Shown here: positions 37,612 through 45,660 of the stretch, piece after piece
Position numbering within the stretch: position 1 is the first letter of the stretch
How the letters are laid out: every line of letters starts with the position of its first letter
Made by a program: the position numbers and the translations under genes
NCBI RefSeq assembly: GCF_015711645.1
Contig: NZ_JABTEX010000005.1
Location: forward strand, 124,001-188,000
Source: Planomonospora sp. ID82291
GTDB lineage: Bacteria; Actinomycetota; Actinomycetes; Streptosporangiales; Streptosporangiaceae
Reading direction: 5' to 3'
DNA length: 64,000 nucleotides
Notes under the pieces: generated by a model
Database searches by the model: none
Told to the model about the DNA's origin: nothing
The model's input: only the letters and a program-made list of their open reading frames with translations

Positions 37612-38014
37612 CAGAAGGTTTTTACTGGACCTCAACGAAGACCGATATGCCCGCCAGGCTCTCCAGGCGGGCGCCAGGGCCGTCGGACCCTCCGAACCCC
37701 GGCCCTCCCCCGCTCTCGGATGATCGCCGACGTCGTTCCCGACACGCCCGCCGCCCGGGCACAGGAAGGTGCCGCGTTGCCCTGGATCCGTACGCCGCCC
37801 TGACCTCCGGCCGCACCGCGGCCCGGCATCCGCACCATCCCTGAGCTGGGCATCCGGCGGACGCACCGTCCGCCGCCACCATGATCCGCACCCCCGCCAC
37901 CGAGACCGCGGCGGCGCCGGGGCGGCACCGCCGTGCCCCGACCCGGCACACCGACGAAGAACCCGCACGCCGACGACGAGGAGCCCGACGGTGGACAGGA
38001 AGAAGGAACGGCCG

Positions 38015-39343
38015 ATGCCGGACCGGCTGCCGCAGGAGGCCGGGGAGGCCGGCGATTCACTGCTCGCCGTACACGGCGGGAATCCCGTCCGGCGCACGCC
38101 GTGGCCGACCTATGACAAAGGGGCCGTCTTCATCCATCCCGAGGACGAGGAGGCGGCGCTGCGCGCCATTCGCAGCCATCTCTATTTCCGTTACGACCAC
38201 CGCGCCCAGCACGAGACCGAATGCGGCAGGCTGGAGGAGGACCTGCGCCGCTATTTCGGCAGCAGGCACGCGCTGGCCGTGTCGAGCGGCACCGCGGCGA
38301 TCGCGCTCGCCATCATGGCGGCGCGGATCCCGCCGGGCTCCCTGGTCGCCTGCCCCGGCTTCACCTTCGCCGCCACGCCCAGCGCCATCCTGCTCGCCGG
38401 ATGCCGGCCCTTCCTGGTGGAGGTGGACGAGGACCTGCACCTGGACCTGGCCGACCTGCGCCGCCGGTGGACCCCGGAGATCAAGGCGATCGTGGTGGTC
38501 CACATGCGCGGGTTCGCCTCCGACATGGAGAGCCTGACGCGCTTCGCCGCCGAGATGGGCGTCCCGGTGTTCGAAGACGCCGTGCCGGCGCTCGGCGCCG
38601 AGCTGAACGGCCGCAAACTCGGCACCTTCGGCCTCGCGGGCGCGTTCAGCACCCAGTCCGACAAGTCGCTCAACTGCGGCGAGGGCGGCTTCCTGATCAC
38701 CGACGACAGCGTCCTCTTCGCCCGGGCCGTCGTGCTCTCGGGCGCCTACGAGGGACGCTTCCGGCGGCACTTCCCGGACGGCGACCCGCCGATCGACACC
38801 GACCTCGACCTGCCTCTGCTCAGCTTCCGCATGGACGAGATCCGCGCGGCCCTGCTCCGCGCCGAACTGGAGCGGCTGCCGATCCGGCTGAAATGCTTCC
38901 GGAGCAACCACGCCTACGTCGCGGCGGCGCTCGCGGACCTGCCCGGGATCGCGATCCGGCGGCCGGTGGCACCCGGCGCCTGCCTCGGCGAGGCGTTCAT
39001 CTTCCGGGTGCCGGGCGGGGACGCGAAGTGGTTCGCGCACGCGCTCTGCCGCGAGGGCATCGACGCACGCAACCTCGGCTCCGACGAGGACGCCAACGTG
39101 CGGGCCTTCTGGAACTGGCGGTTCCTGTTCGGCGGCGCCGAGGTCTCCTCGATCAAGGCCCTGCTGCCCGGCACCGCCCGGTACCTGGCGGAGGCGGTCG
39201 ACGTCCCGCTCTCCTCCGGCCTCTCGACGGAGGACTGCGACCAGCTGATCCGGGCGGTCCGCAAGGTGGCCGCCGCGATGGGAGCGGACCGCCGCCCGGC
39301 CCCGGCGGCCGGGACGACCGCCCCCGCCGGGCGGCGGCGGTGA
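38015..39343 (+). CDS. DegT/DnrJ/EryC1/StrS family PLP-dependent aminotransferase
   Basis: 442 residues. Sugar or cyclitol aminotransferase fold: YFGSRHALAVSSGTAAIALA (cofactor phosphate site), ACPGFTFAATPSAILLAG, FEDAVPALGAE (Asp that pairs with the pyridine N) and FSTQSDKSLNCGEGGF with the Schiff-base Lys217. The C-terminus has a short Pro/Ala/Gly tail ending RRR (about residues 424-442) that is not part of the fold and could be a flexible targeting tail. ATG 38015 has GAAGGAACGGCCG before it. First gene of the operon that encodes the encapsulin; overlaps the MFS gene by GTGA. It likely installs an amino group on a keto intermediate; the acceptor is unknown. Confidence 0.9.
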   Translation: MPDRLPQEAGEAGDSLLAVHGGNPVRRTPWPTYDKGAVFIHPEDEEAALRAIRSHLYFRYDHRAQHETECGRLEEDLRRYFGSRHALAVSSGTAAIALAIMAARIPPGSLVACPGFTFAATPSAILLAGCRPFLVEVDEDLHLDLADLRRRWTPEIKAIVVVHMRGFASDMESLTRFAAEMGVPVFEDAVPALGAELNGRKLGTFGLAGAFSTQSDKSLNCGEGGFLITDDSVLFARAVVLSGAYEGRFRRHFPDGDPPIDTDLDLPLLSFRMDEIRAALLRAELERLPIRLKCFRSNHAYVAAALADLPGIAIRRPVAPGACLGEAFIFRVPGGDAKWFAHALCREGIDARNLGSDEDANVRAFWNWRFLFGGAEVSSIKALLPGTARYLAEAVDVPLSSGLSTEDCDQLIRAVRKVAAAMGADRRPAPAAGTTAPAGRRR

Positions 39344-40557
39344 CGGCTCCCGGGGAGACCTCCGAAGCCGCCTCGGGGGACGCCGGGGACCCCCGGGGCG
39401 GTGAGGTGATCCCGCGTCTCGCGTTCATCGGGATCTTCGGGGGGCTCTTCTGCGGGTACGTGGGCCTCACCGCGGCGATCCCGGTGCTCCCGGTCTTCGT
39501 GCGGGAGAGGTTCGGCGCCACCGGCTTCACCGTGGGCCTGGTGGTCACGGCGACGGCGCTCACCGCACTGCTCGTCCGGCCCGTCGCCGGCCACCTGGCG
39601 GACCGGTACGGCCACCGGCGCGTCATGCAGGCGGGCGCGCTGGCCGTCGCCGCCGGCGGCGCGCTCTACTTCCTGCCGCTCGGGCTGCCCGGTCTCGTCG
39701 CCGTCCGGCTGCTGCTCGGCGTCGGCGAGGCGTCGCTCTTCACCGCGGGCGCCGTCTGGACGGTCTCCCTCGCCCCGCACCACCGGCGCGGGCAGCTGAT
39801 CGGGCTGTACGGCGTCAGCATGTGGGGCGGGATCTCGGCCGGGACCTTCCTCGGCGCGGCGCTGCTCCCCCTCGGCTACGGCGCGGTCTGGGCCCTGTCC
39901 GCCGCCGCCCCGCTCGTCGCCCTCGCGCTGGTGAGCGCGGTCCGCACCGCCCTCCCCGCCGGGCCGTCCGGAGGCGGAGGCGGGCTGCACGCCCTGCTGC
40001 CGCGTCCCGCGGTGCTGCCGGGAGTGGCGCTCGGGCTGGCCTCCGCCGGGTACGCCGGCCTCGCCGCCTTCGTCGTCCTGCACCTGCAGGCCCGCGGCGT
40101 CCACGCGGGCGTGGTCGTGCTCAGCTGCTTCAGCGCCGTCTACGCCGGCACGCGGCTGTTCATCGGCCACCTGCCGGACCGGTTCGGGCCGCGCCGGGTG
40201 ACGGCCTGGTCCGGCGCCGGCGAGGCCGTCGGCCTGCTGATCATCGCGGTGGCGCCGAACCTGCCGGTCGCCGTGCTCGGCAGCGTGGTCATGGGGGTCG
40301 GGTTCTCGCTGCTGCACCCGTCGCTCGCCCTGATGGTGATGAACCGGGCCGGCCCGTCGGAGCAGGGGGCGGCGATCGGCGCCTACACCTCCTTCTGGGA
40401 CCTGGGGGTCAGCGTCTGGGGGCCGGTGACCGGGCTGGCCGCGACGGCTCTGGGCTATCCCGCCGTATTCGTCGTGGGCGCCGTGTGCGCGGCGGCGGCC
40501 GTGTCCGTGGCGCTCTGCGTCCGGCGGCCGGACGCGCGGCCGGCCGCCGTGAACTGA
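39340..40557 (+). CDS. MFS transporter, probable product exporter
   Basis: 405 residues, 12 predicted helices. Drug-efflux type MFS: after helix 1 (FIGIFGGLFCGYVGLTAAIPVLP), RPVAGHLADRYGHRRVMQAG is the loop 2-3 signature, and FIGHLPDRFGPRRVTAWSG is its copy in the second half. YTSFWDLGVSVWGPVTGL in helix 11 is typical of this subgroup. GTG start overlaps the aminotransferase stop. About 30 polar residues precede the first helix. In a biosynthetic operon it most likely exports the product and gives self-resistance. Confidence 0.87.
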   Translation: MTAPGETSEAASGDAGDPRGGEVIPRLAFIGIFGGLFCGYVGLTAAIPVLPVFVRERFGATGFTVGLVVTATALTALLVRPVAGHLADRYGHRRVMQAGALAVAAGGALYFLPLGLPGLVAVRLLLGVGEASLFTAGAVWTVSLAPHHRRGQLIGLYGVSMWGGISAGTFLGAALLPLGYGAVWALSAAAPLVALALVSAVRTALPAGPSGGGGGLHALLPRPAVLPGVALGLASAGYAGLAAFVVLHLQARGVHAGVVVLSCFSAVYAGTRLFIGHLPDRFGPRRVTAWSGAGEAVGLLIIAVAPNLPVAVLGSVVMGVGFSLLHPSLALMVMNRAGPSEQGAAIGAYTSFWDLGVSVWGPVTGLAATALGYPAVFVVGAVCAAAAVSVALCVRRPDARPAAVN

Positions 40558-40569
40558 GATGGGAGCAGC

Positions 40570-41541
40570 ATGGACGACGCACCTCCGCTCAAGATCCTCT
40601 GCATCACCGGCTGGTGCCGCAACGGCAGCACCATCATCGGCAACGTCCTCAACGAGGTCCCCGGGGTCTTCCACGTCGGGGAGCTGCACTTCCTGTGGAA
40701 GAACGCCGCGGGCCGGGGGGCGAACGACTCGTGCGGCTGCGGCCTGGCGCTGACCGAGTGCCCCCTGTGGTCGGAGATCCTGCCGCTCGGCCGGCCCGCC
40801 GGGGTCTCCGCCGAGGCCCACGCCGCGACCGTCGTCCGCCGGCAGCGCGCCTGCGTCCGGACCCGGCACACCTGGCGCGTGCTCGGCCGGGGGCTGCACG
40901 GCGCGGAGATCCGCGAGCACGCCGCCCTGATGACCCGGACCTACCGCGCCGTCGCCGACCTGACGGGCGCGCGGGTGCTGGTGGACAGCACGAAGATCCC
41001 CGGCGAGGCCGCCCTGCTGCCGTACCTGGAGGGGGTGACGCCCTACTACGTCCACCTGGTGCGCGACCCCCGGGCGGTCGCCCAGTCGTGGAGCCTGCCC
41101 AAGGAGTACTGCTACGTCATGCCCGCCGGCACGAGCACGGCCTACTGGCACGGGTTCAACCTGGCCTCGCAGGCCATCGTCCGGCGCCACCGGGAGCGCT
41201 CGGTCTTCCTGCGCTACGAGGAGTTCATCGCCGATCCGGCCGGCACGATCGACATGCTGCTGCGGCTGTGCGGCGAGGACCCGGCCGGCAATCCGGTGCG
41301 GGGCCGGACGGTCGATCTGCACACCAACCACACCGTCACCGGCAACCCGGACCGCTTCCGCACCGGCACCACCGTCATCCGGGACCGGGACGACACGTGG
41401 CGGACCGCTCTGCCGGTGCGCGCCCGACTGACCGCGGCGGCGCTCTCGTGGCCGCTCTTCCGGCGCTACGGCTACCGCTACGGCGGCACGCTCCGCACCG
41501 GGCGGGTCCGGGCCGCGACGCCGTCCGCCGGGAAGCGCTAG
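40570..41541 (+). CDS. PAPS-dependent sulfotransferase
   Basis: 323 residues. The 5'-phosphosulfate loop is ITGWCRNGSTIIGNVLNE (about residues 12-29) and the 3'-phosphate site is HLVRDPRAVAQSW (about 161-173). A Cys-rich segment SCGCGLALTECPLW is typical of bacterial sulfotransferase family 3 members. It transfers sulfate from PAPS to a hydroxyl or amine. ATG 40570 with GGGAGC upstream, 12 bases after the MFS stop. Within this operon it marks the product as sulfated; no PAPS-making genes are nearby, so the cofactor comes from central metabolism. Confidence 0.9.
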   Translation: MDDAPPLKILCITGWCRNGSTIIGNVLNEVPGVFHVGELHFLWKNAAGRGANDSCGCGLALTECPLWSEILPLGRPAGVSAEAHAATVVRRQRACVRTRHTWRVLGRGLHGAEIREHAALMTRTYRAVADLTGARVLVDSTKIPGEAALLPYLEGVTPYYVHLVRDPRAVAQSWSLPKEYCYVMPAGTSTAYWHGFNLASQAIVRRHRERSVFLRYEEFIADPAGTIDMLLRLCGEDPAGNPVRGRTVDLHTNHTVTGNPDRFRTGTTVIRDRDDTWRTALPVRARLTAAALSWPLFRRYGYRYGGTLRTGRVRAATPSAGKR

Positions 41542-41568
41542 CGCCCCCGGGCGGAGAGAGGAGCAGGA

Positions 41569-42396
41569 GTGGACCTCGGACTCACCGGCAAGGTCGCGCT
41601 CGTCGCCGGCGGATCGAGCGGCCTCGGCCTCGCCGCCGCCAGGGAACTGGCGGCGGAGGGCGCGCACGTGGCGATCGGCGCCCGCGACCGCGACCGGCTC
41701 GCGACCGCCGAACGCGACCTCAAGGAGGTGGCGCGCGGGCGGGTCGACGCCCGGCGCGTCGACATCACCGATCCGGAGGCGGCGCGCCGCTGGGTCGACG
41801 AGGTCGCCGCCGACCTGGGCGCGCTGCACATCGTCCTGGTCAGCGGCGGCGGTCCGCCGATCGGCACGGCCGGGCAGTTCGGCCCCGAGGACTACCGGCA
41901 GGCCGTCGACGGGGTGCTCCTGCCCGCGGTCGGCCTGGCCCTGGCGGCGCTGCCGCACCTGCGGGCCGCGGGATGGGGCAGGCTGCTCTTCGTCGCCTCG
42001 GAGACCGCGAGCGTCCCCGTCGCCCGGCTGGCGCTCTCCGGCGTGACGCGCGCCGCCATCGTGCGCTTCGCGCAGTCCCTGGCCGCGGAGGTCGGCCGCG
42101 ACGGCATCACCGTCAACGTGCTGGCGCCCGGGGCGACCCGTACCCCGATGGTGGAGCGCGCGGCGGCGCGGCTCGCCGGGGACGGCGACGTCGAGGCCCC
42201 GCTGCGCGCCATGGGCGGCCACAACGCGCTGGGCCGTATCGCCCGCCCCGAGGAGTTCGCCGCCGTCGCGGCCTTCCTCGCCGGCGAACGGGCCTCCTTC
42301 GTCACCGGCCAGGTCCACCTGCTCGACGGCGGCGCCTCGGTGAGCGGGACGGAGCTGCCGCACCTGGCGGCGGCGCACAGGGACACCTACACCTGA
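41569..42396 (+). CDS. Atypical short-chain dehydrogenase/reductase (no Tyr-x-x-x-Lys)
   Basis: 275 residues. The NAD(P) motif GGSSGLGLA (about 14-22), VSGGGPPIG (in place of NNAG), and the C-terminal FVTGQVHLLDGGASV are SDR hallmarks. At the active site, however, the expected Y-x-x-x-K aligns with S-G-V-T-R (in LALSGVTRAAIVRF), so both Tyr and Lys are replaced. A subset of SDR proteins with LSNxxR-type sites is known, so this may be a real variant chemistry, or an inactive binding protein. GTG start with GAGAGGAG upstream. Followed by a triplet-repeat spacer and then the methyltransferase. Confidence 0.86.
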   Translation: MDLGLTGKVALVAGGSSGLGLAAARELAAEGAHVAIGARDRDRLATAERDLKEVARGRVDARRVDITDPEAARRWVDEVAADLGALHIVLVSGGGPPIGTAGQFGPEDYRQAVDGVLLPAVGLALAALPHLRAAGWGRLLFVASETASVPVARLALSGVTRAAIVRFAQSLAAEVGRDGITVNVLAPGATRTPMVERAAARLAGDGDVEAPLRAMGGHNALGRIARPEEFAAVAAFLAGERASFVTGQVHLLDGGASVSGTELPHLAAAHRDTYT

Positions 42397-42452
42397 CGAC
42401 CAGCTGACGACGACCACGACGACCACCACTACCACCACGACGACGACCGCGG
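42397..42452. repeat. GAC/CAC triplet-rich spacer between SDR and methyltransferase
   Basis: Immediately after the SDR stop the DNA is almost only GAC, CAC, CCA and ACG triplets for about 55 bases, a purine-poor low-complexity run unlike the rest of the operon. It may be an unstable simple repeat or an mRNA spacer without structure. Confidence 0.7.
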
Positions 42453-42499
42453 CGGCTCCCGGCGGGGAGACCGGCGGGAGAGACGAGAAGGAGCCTGTG

Positions 42500-43363
42500 A
42501 TGTCGGTGACCGGCCATGTGTACACGGAGAAGGACGTCAGGGAGTTCTTCGACCGGACCCTGAAGACCTACCTGAGCTTCTGGGACGACGACGGCGTCCT
42601 GCACACCGGGTACTTCTCCGGCGACGACGCCGACGACGACTACCGCGCGGCCTCGGAGCGGACGTCGGAGGTGCTGGCGGCGGACGCCGGGATCGACGGC
42701 TCGTCCTACGTGCTCGACGTGGGATGCGGCTGCGGCAACTTCATGATCCACCTGGCCCGGCGGTTCGGCTGCCGCGGCGAGGGGCTGGACCTGAGCGAGG
42801 AGCGCATCGCGTTCGCCAGGGAGAAGCTGGCCGAGGAGGACCGGCGGGACCCGCTCGACGTCGTCTTCCGCCACGGCTCGGCGACGCGGATGCCCTACGC
42901 CGACGACACCTTCACCCACGTCGTCAGCCAGGACGCCCTGTGCCTCGTGCCGGACAAGCCGCGCAGCCACAGCGAGGCCTACCGCGTGCTCAGGCCCGGC
43001 GGCGTCTTCGCCTTCTCCGACTTCCTCCAGCCGAAGAAGGAGATCGGCGAGCGCGCCCGCAGGCACGTCTACGACCGCGTGAAGTGGAACGGCGGGTACT
43101 CCCTCGTGGGCTACCAGTCGGCCCTGGAGGAGGCGGGCTTCGAGATCGTCCTCGCCCGCAACCTGGAGAGCCACATCCGGCAGACCTACCGCGTGCTCGG
43201 CGCGACGGCGCGGGAGCGGGCCGAGACGGCGGCCGACCCCGCGGCCCGGGACTGGATGCTGGCCTTCGCCGAGTCCTGCGCGGAGATCCAGATCGCCATC
43301 GACCACGAGGAGTTCGGCTGGGGCATGTTCGTCGCCCGCAAGCGGGACCGGGCCAGGCCGTAG
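42500..43363 (+). CDS. SAM-dependent methyltransferase (glycine/sarcosine or UbiE-like)
   Basis: 287 residues. SAM motif I is VLDVGCGCGNFMIHLA (71-86), an acidic loop GEGLDLSEERI follows, motif II region is RMPYADDTFTHVVSQDALCLV, and motif III VLRPGGVFAFSDFLQP. This arrangement is that of small-molecule N-, O- or C-methyltransferases near the sarcosine/dimethylglycine methyltransferase and UbiE group. ATG 42500 is chosen over a GTG three bases earlier because AAGGAG is then six bases away. It lies 25 bases upstream of the encapsulin gene in the same operon and is one of the likely cargo or pathway enzymes. Confidence 0.9.
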   Translation: MSVTGHVYTEKDVREFFDRTLKTYLSFWDDDGVLHTGYFSGDDADDDYRAASERTSEVLAADAGIDGSSYVLDVGCGCGNFMIHLARRFGCRGEGLDLSEERIAFAREKLAEEDRRDPLDVVFRHGSATRMPYADDTFTHVVSQDALCLVPDKPRSHSEAYRVLRPGGVFAFSDFLQPKKEIGERARRHVYDRVKWNGGYSLVGYQSALEEAGFEIVLARNLESHIRQTYRVLGATARERAETAADPAARDWMLAFAESCAEIQIAIDHEEFGWGMFVARKRDRARP

Positions 43364-43388
43364 CACCGACCAGACGAGCGAGGAAGCC

Positions 43389-44264
43389 ATGCAGCGGACA
43401 GACGGGATCAAGCGGACGATGGCCGAGGTCGTCGCCGAACGCAGCACGCAGATGTCACCGGGCCGGATGTTCGTCGAGGCCTGCGCCGTCAAGGGACTCG
43501 AGGCCTCCGTCGAGTACGACGTGACGATCACCGACTCCCTGACGAGCTCGCGGCGCAAGCCGCGCTACCCGGCGCGGAACATGCTGAAGATCGTCGACCT
43601 CTCCCGGGACCCGAGGAGGTCCTACTGGCACGAGAGCCCGCCCCGGCCCGGCGACCCGCAGGTCGAGGACGCCGACCTGCGGCGTGAGGCGGCGAGCCGC
43701 TTCCACATGTCGCCGGTCCCGGAGCTGCTCCCCACCACCGCCTGGGTCCAGGTCCCGCCCGGTCTGTGGGAGGACCCCGAGACGTTCGAGTCCTTCGTCA
43801 ACTACCGGCTGATCGTCCGCCTCGGCACGGCCGAGAACCAGACGATCATCCGCGGCGACGCCGGGCTGCTGAACATGCCGGAGATCGCGCGCATCACGTC
43901 GAAGGGGCCGTTCGGCTCGACGATCCTCGCGGCGTGCAACGAGGCCGAGCAGATGGGCGGCACGGCCGACGGCCTGATCATCAACCCCGTCGACTACTAC
44001 ACGTTCATGGGCCGGGGCCGCCTGATGGACGACCTGGAGCGCAACGGCGTCTTCATCGTGCGGACGCGCCTGGTCGACCCGGGGACCGCCATCGTCGGCG
44101 ACTTCGGGCACGGCGCCATGCTGTTCGACGCCGGGCGCTCGGTGATCCGCTTCGCCGAGCCGCCCCCGGGGACCTTCGCCGAACCGGGCATCGCGCTCAT
44201 GGCGGAGATCTACGAACGCGTCGTGGTCAACCTCCCGACCAACTTCTTCATCGTGAGCCTGTAG
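43389..44264 (+). CDS. HK97-fold shell protein, probable natural-product (Family 3 type) encapsulin
   Basis: 291 residues. I read this as an HK97 gp5-like capsid fold. Segment 117-165 (TAWVQVPPGLWEDPETFESF, then NYRLIVRLGTAENQTIIRGD) aligns by eye with the gp5 spine-helix region, where helix is followed by a glycine-rich loop. GLIINPVDYYTF (195-206) matches the gp5 NPTDW-type segment. RLVDPGTAIVGDFGHGAMLFD (227-247) and the C-terminal AEIYERVVVNLPTNFFIVSL (272-291) match the A-domain and the final RAEERLALAVYRP-type strand. The N-terminal 110 residues would hold the N-arm and E-loop. No portal, terminase, protease, scaffold or tail gene is near, and both sides are enzymes of one operon with short gaps (25 bases before, 11 after). 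Known: Family 3 encapsulins are predicted in biosynthetic clusters. Function as a nanocompartment is inferred. Confidence 0.85.
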   Translation: MQRTDGIKRTMAEVVAERSTQMSPGRMFVEACAVKGLEASVEYDVTITDSLTSSRRKPRYPARNMLKIVDLSRDPRRSYWHESPPRPGDPQVEDADLRREAASRFHMSPVPELLPTTAWVQVPPGLWEDPETFESFVNYRLIVRLGTAENQTIIRGDAGLLNMPEIARITSKGPFGSTILAACNEAEQMGGTADGLIINPVDYYTFMGRGRLMDDLERNGVFIVRTRLVDPGTAIVGDFGHGAMLFDAGRSVIRFAEPPPGTFAEPGIALMAEIYERVVVNLPTNFFIVSL

Positions 44265-44275
44265 GAGGGCGGCGC

Positions 44276-45610
44276 ATGCCGACGATGCCTTTCCCGCCCG
44301 CGACGCCCGCGCGGCGCGATCCCGACGTCCTCGTCATCGGCGGGGGCATCGTCGGCCTGTTCTGCGCCTACCACCTGCGCCTCGCCGGGGTCCACGTGAC
44401 CGTGGTGGAGCGCGGCCCGGTGGGCGGGCCGCTGTCCTGCTCCTACGGCAACACCGGTTTCGTCGGCACCCACGGCGCGGCGCCCCTGGCCGAGCCCGGC
44501 GTGCCGGCCCAGGGGCTGCGCTGGCTGCTGGACCCGGAGAGCCCCTTCCACCTCAGGCCGCGCTGGGACGCCGAGCTGCTCCGCTGGCTGTGGACCTTCC
44601 GCCGCGCCTGCAACGAGCGGGACGCGCGGGCCGCCTTCGGCGTGCTGATCGACATGAAGAAGCGCAGCCTCGACATCCTGCGCGGGCTCTGCGCGTCCGG
44701 CGACCTGGCCCCCGCCTTCAGGGAGCAGGGCATGGTGCTGGCGTTCAAGACGGCGCAGGGACTGGAGAAGGCGAGCCGGGCCGTGCCCCAGGCGGTCGCC
44801 GGCGGTGTGCCGCTGCGCGTCCTCGAACCGGCGGAGCTGCGCGCGCTCGAACCGGAGGTCGAATTCGACATCTGCGGCGCCCTGTACAACGAGGAGGGCG
44901 CCTACCTGCGCGTCCCCGACTTCGTCGTCGGGTTCGCCCGGACGCTGCGCGGCATGGGCGTCGAGATCCACGAGGAGGCCGAGGTCACCGGATTCGAGCG
45001 CGCCGGCCGGAGGGTCGCGCGGGTACGGACGACCCGCGGGGACTTCACCCCCGGCGAGGTGGTCATCGCCGCCGGAACGTGGTCGGCGCAGTGCGCCCGC
45101 GAACTGGGCGTCGGGCTCAGGCTCCAGCCCGCCAAGGGCTACTCCGTCACCGTCCGGGCGCCGCGCAACGCGCCCCGGCGGCCGCTCATGCTGGGCGAGG
45201 GGAAGATCGCGATCGCGCCGCTCGGCGACCGGCTCCGCTTCGGCGGCGTCCTGGAGCTGTCCGGCCTGGACGCCGCGGTCCCCCGCCGCCGGGTGGACGG
45301 CATCCTGCGGACCGTCCAGGCCTACCTGCCCGGCCTGGAGCGGACCGAGACCGTCGAGACCTGGAGCGGCTTCCGCCCCTGCACCCCCGACAGCATCCCC
45401 TTCCTGGGCCGCGCCGACGCCTACCGCAACCTCTCCGTCGCCTGCGGCCACGGGCACATCGGGATGGGCCTGGCCCCGGCCGGCGGCCGGCTGCTCGCCC
45501 AGATCGTCACCGGAGAGCGGCCCGACACCGACCCCTGGCCCTTCCGCCTCTCCCGGTACGGCGGGCGGTCCTCCCGCCGGCTCCGGCGGCGCGACGCGGC
45601 GGTCCGGTAG
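44276..45610 (+). CDS. FAD-dependent oxidoreductase, DadA/glycine oxidase type
   Basis: 444 residues. FAD-binding VLVIGGGIVGLFCAYHLRLAG (start near residue 18, quoted in part as VLVIGGGIVGLF), a middle substrate domain, and the C-terminal GFRPCTPDSIPFLGRADAYRNL and GHGHIGMGLAPAGGRLLA typical of D-amino acid dehydrogenase/DAO proteins. It oxidises the C-N bond of an amino acid or secondary amine. The N-terminal tail (MPTMPFPPATPARRDPD) and the strongly basic C-terminal tail (SRYGGRSSRRLRRRD) are outside the fold and could be cargo tags. ATG 44276 has AGGAGGGC placed on the encapsulin stop codon, so the two are translationally coupled, making it the strongest cargo candidate by position. Confidence 0.88.
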   Translation: MPTMPFPPATPARRDPDVLVIGGGIVGLFCAYHLRLAGVHVTVVERGPVGGPLSCSYGNTGFVGTHGAAPLAEPGVPAQGLRWLLDPESPFHLRPRWDAELLRWLWTFRRACNERDARAAFGVLIDMKKRSLDILRGLCASGDLAPAFREQGMVLAFKTAQGLEKASRAVPQAVAGGVPLRVLEPAELRALEPEVEFDICGALYNEEGAYLRVPDFVVGFARTLRGMGVEIHEEAEVTGFERAGRRVARVRTTRGDFTPGEVVIAAGTWSAQCARELGVGLRLQPAKGYSVTVRAPRNAPRRPLMLGEGKIAIAPLGDRLRFGGVLELSGLDAAVPRRRVDGILRTVQAYLPGLERTETVETWSGFRPCTPDSIPFLGRADAYRNLSVACGHGHIGMGLAPAGGRLLAQIVTGERPDTDPWPFRLSRYGGRSSRRLRRRDAAVR

Positions 45611-45614
45611 ACGC

Positions 45615-45636
45615 GCCCGCCGAAAGGGCGGCGGGC
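45615..45636. promoter_or_regulatory. Hairpin between amine oxidase and racemase genes
   Basis: GCCCGCCG aaaggg CGGCGGGC, a perfect 8-bp stem with a 6-base loop, starts 4 bases after the oxidase stop. It may lower expression of the last gene or protect the 3' end of the upstream message. Confidence 0.5.
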
Positions 45637-45660
45637 CCACGGAGAGAAGGAGCGGAGACC

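Larger units (their letters stand above)
37140..38014. other. Long intergenic region upstream of the encapsulin cluster
   Basis: 875 bases without a supported gene. The first part is C-rich with a 17-bp tandem repeat (37208-37272) and degenerate CGCCCGTACACCCG repeats (about 37300-37350). From 37380 to about 37640 the sequence is clearly AT-richer than all around. TTGACA (37582-37587) and GAACAT (37605-37610), 17 bases apart, form a good candidate promoter reading toward the aminotransferase, which leaves a leader of about 400 bases. The leader (37640-38014) has open frames on both strands but none with a ribosome site and sensible composition. Confidence 0.55.

Noticed and set aside
37389-37844. 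Open frame of 151 codons upstream of the aminotransferase
   Set aside because: No ribosome site, mixed composition that changes from AT-rich to Pro/Arg-rich in the middle, and it spans the best promoter candidate.
43389-44264. Prophage capsid gene
   Set aside because: No portal, terminase, protease, scaffold, tail, integrase or lysis gene is near; both neighbours are metabolic enzymes with tight spacing in the same direction.
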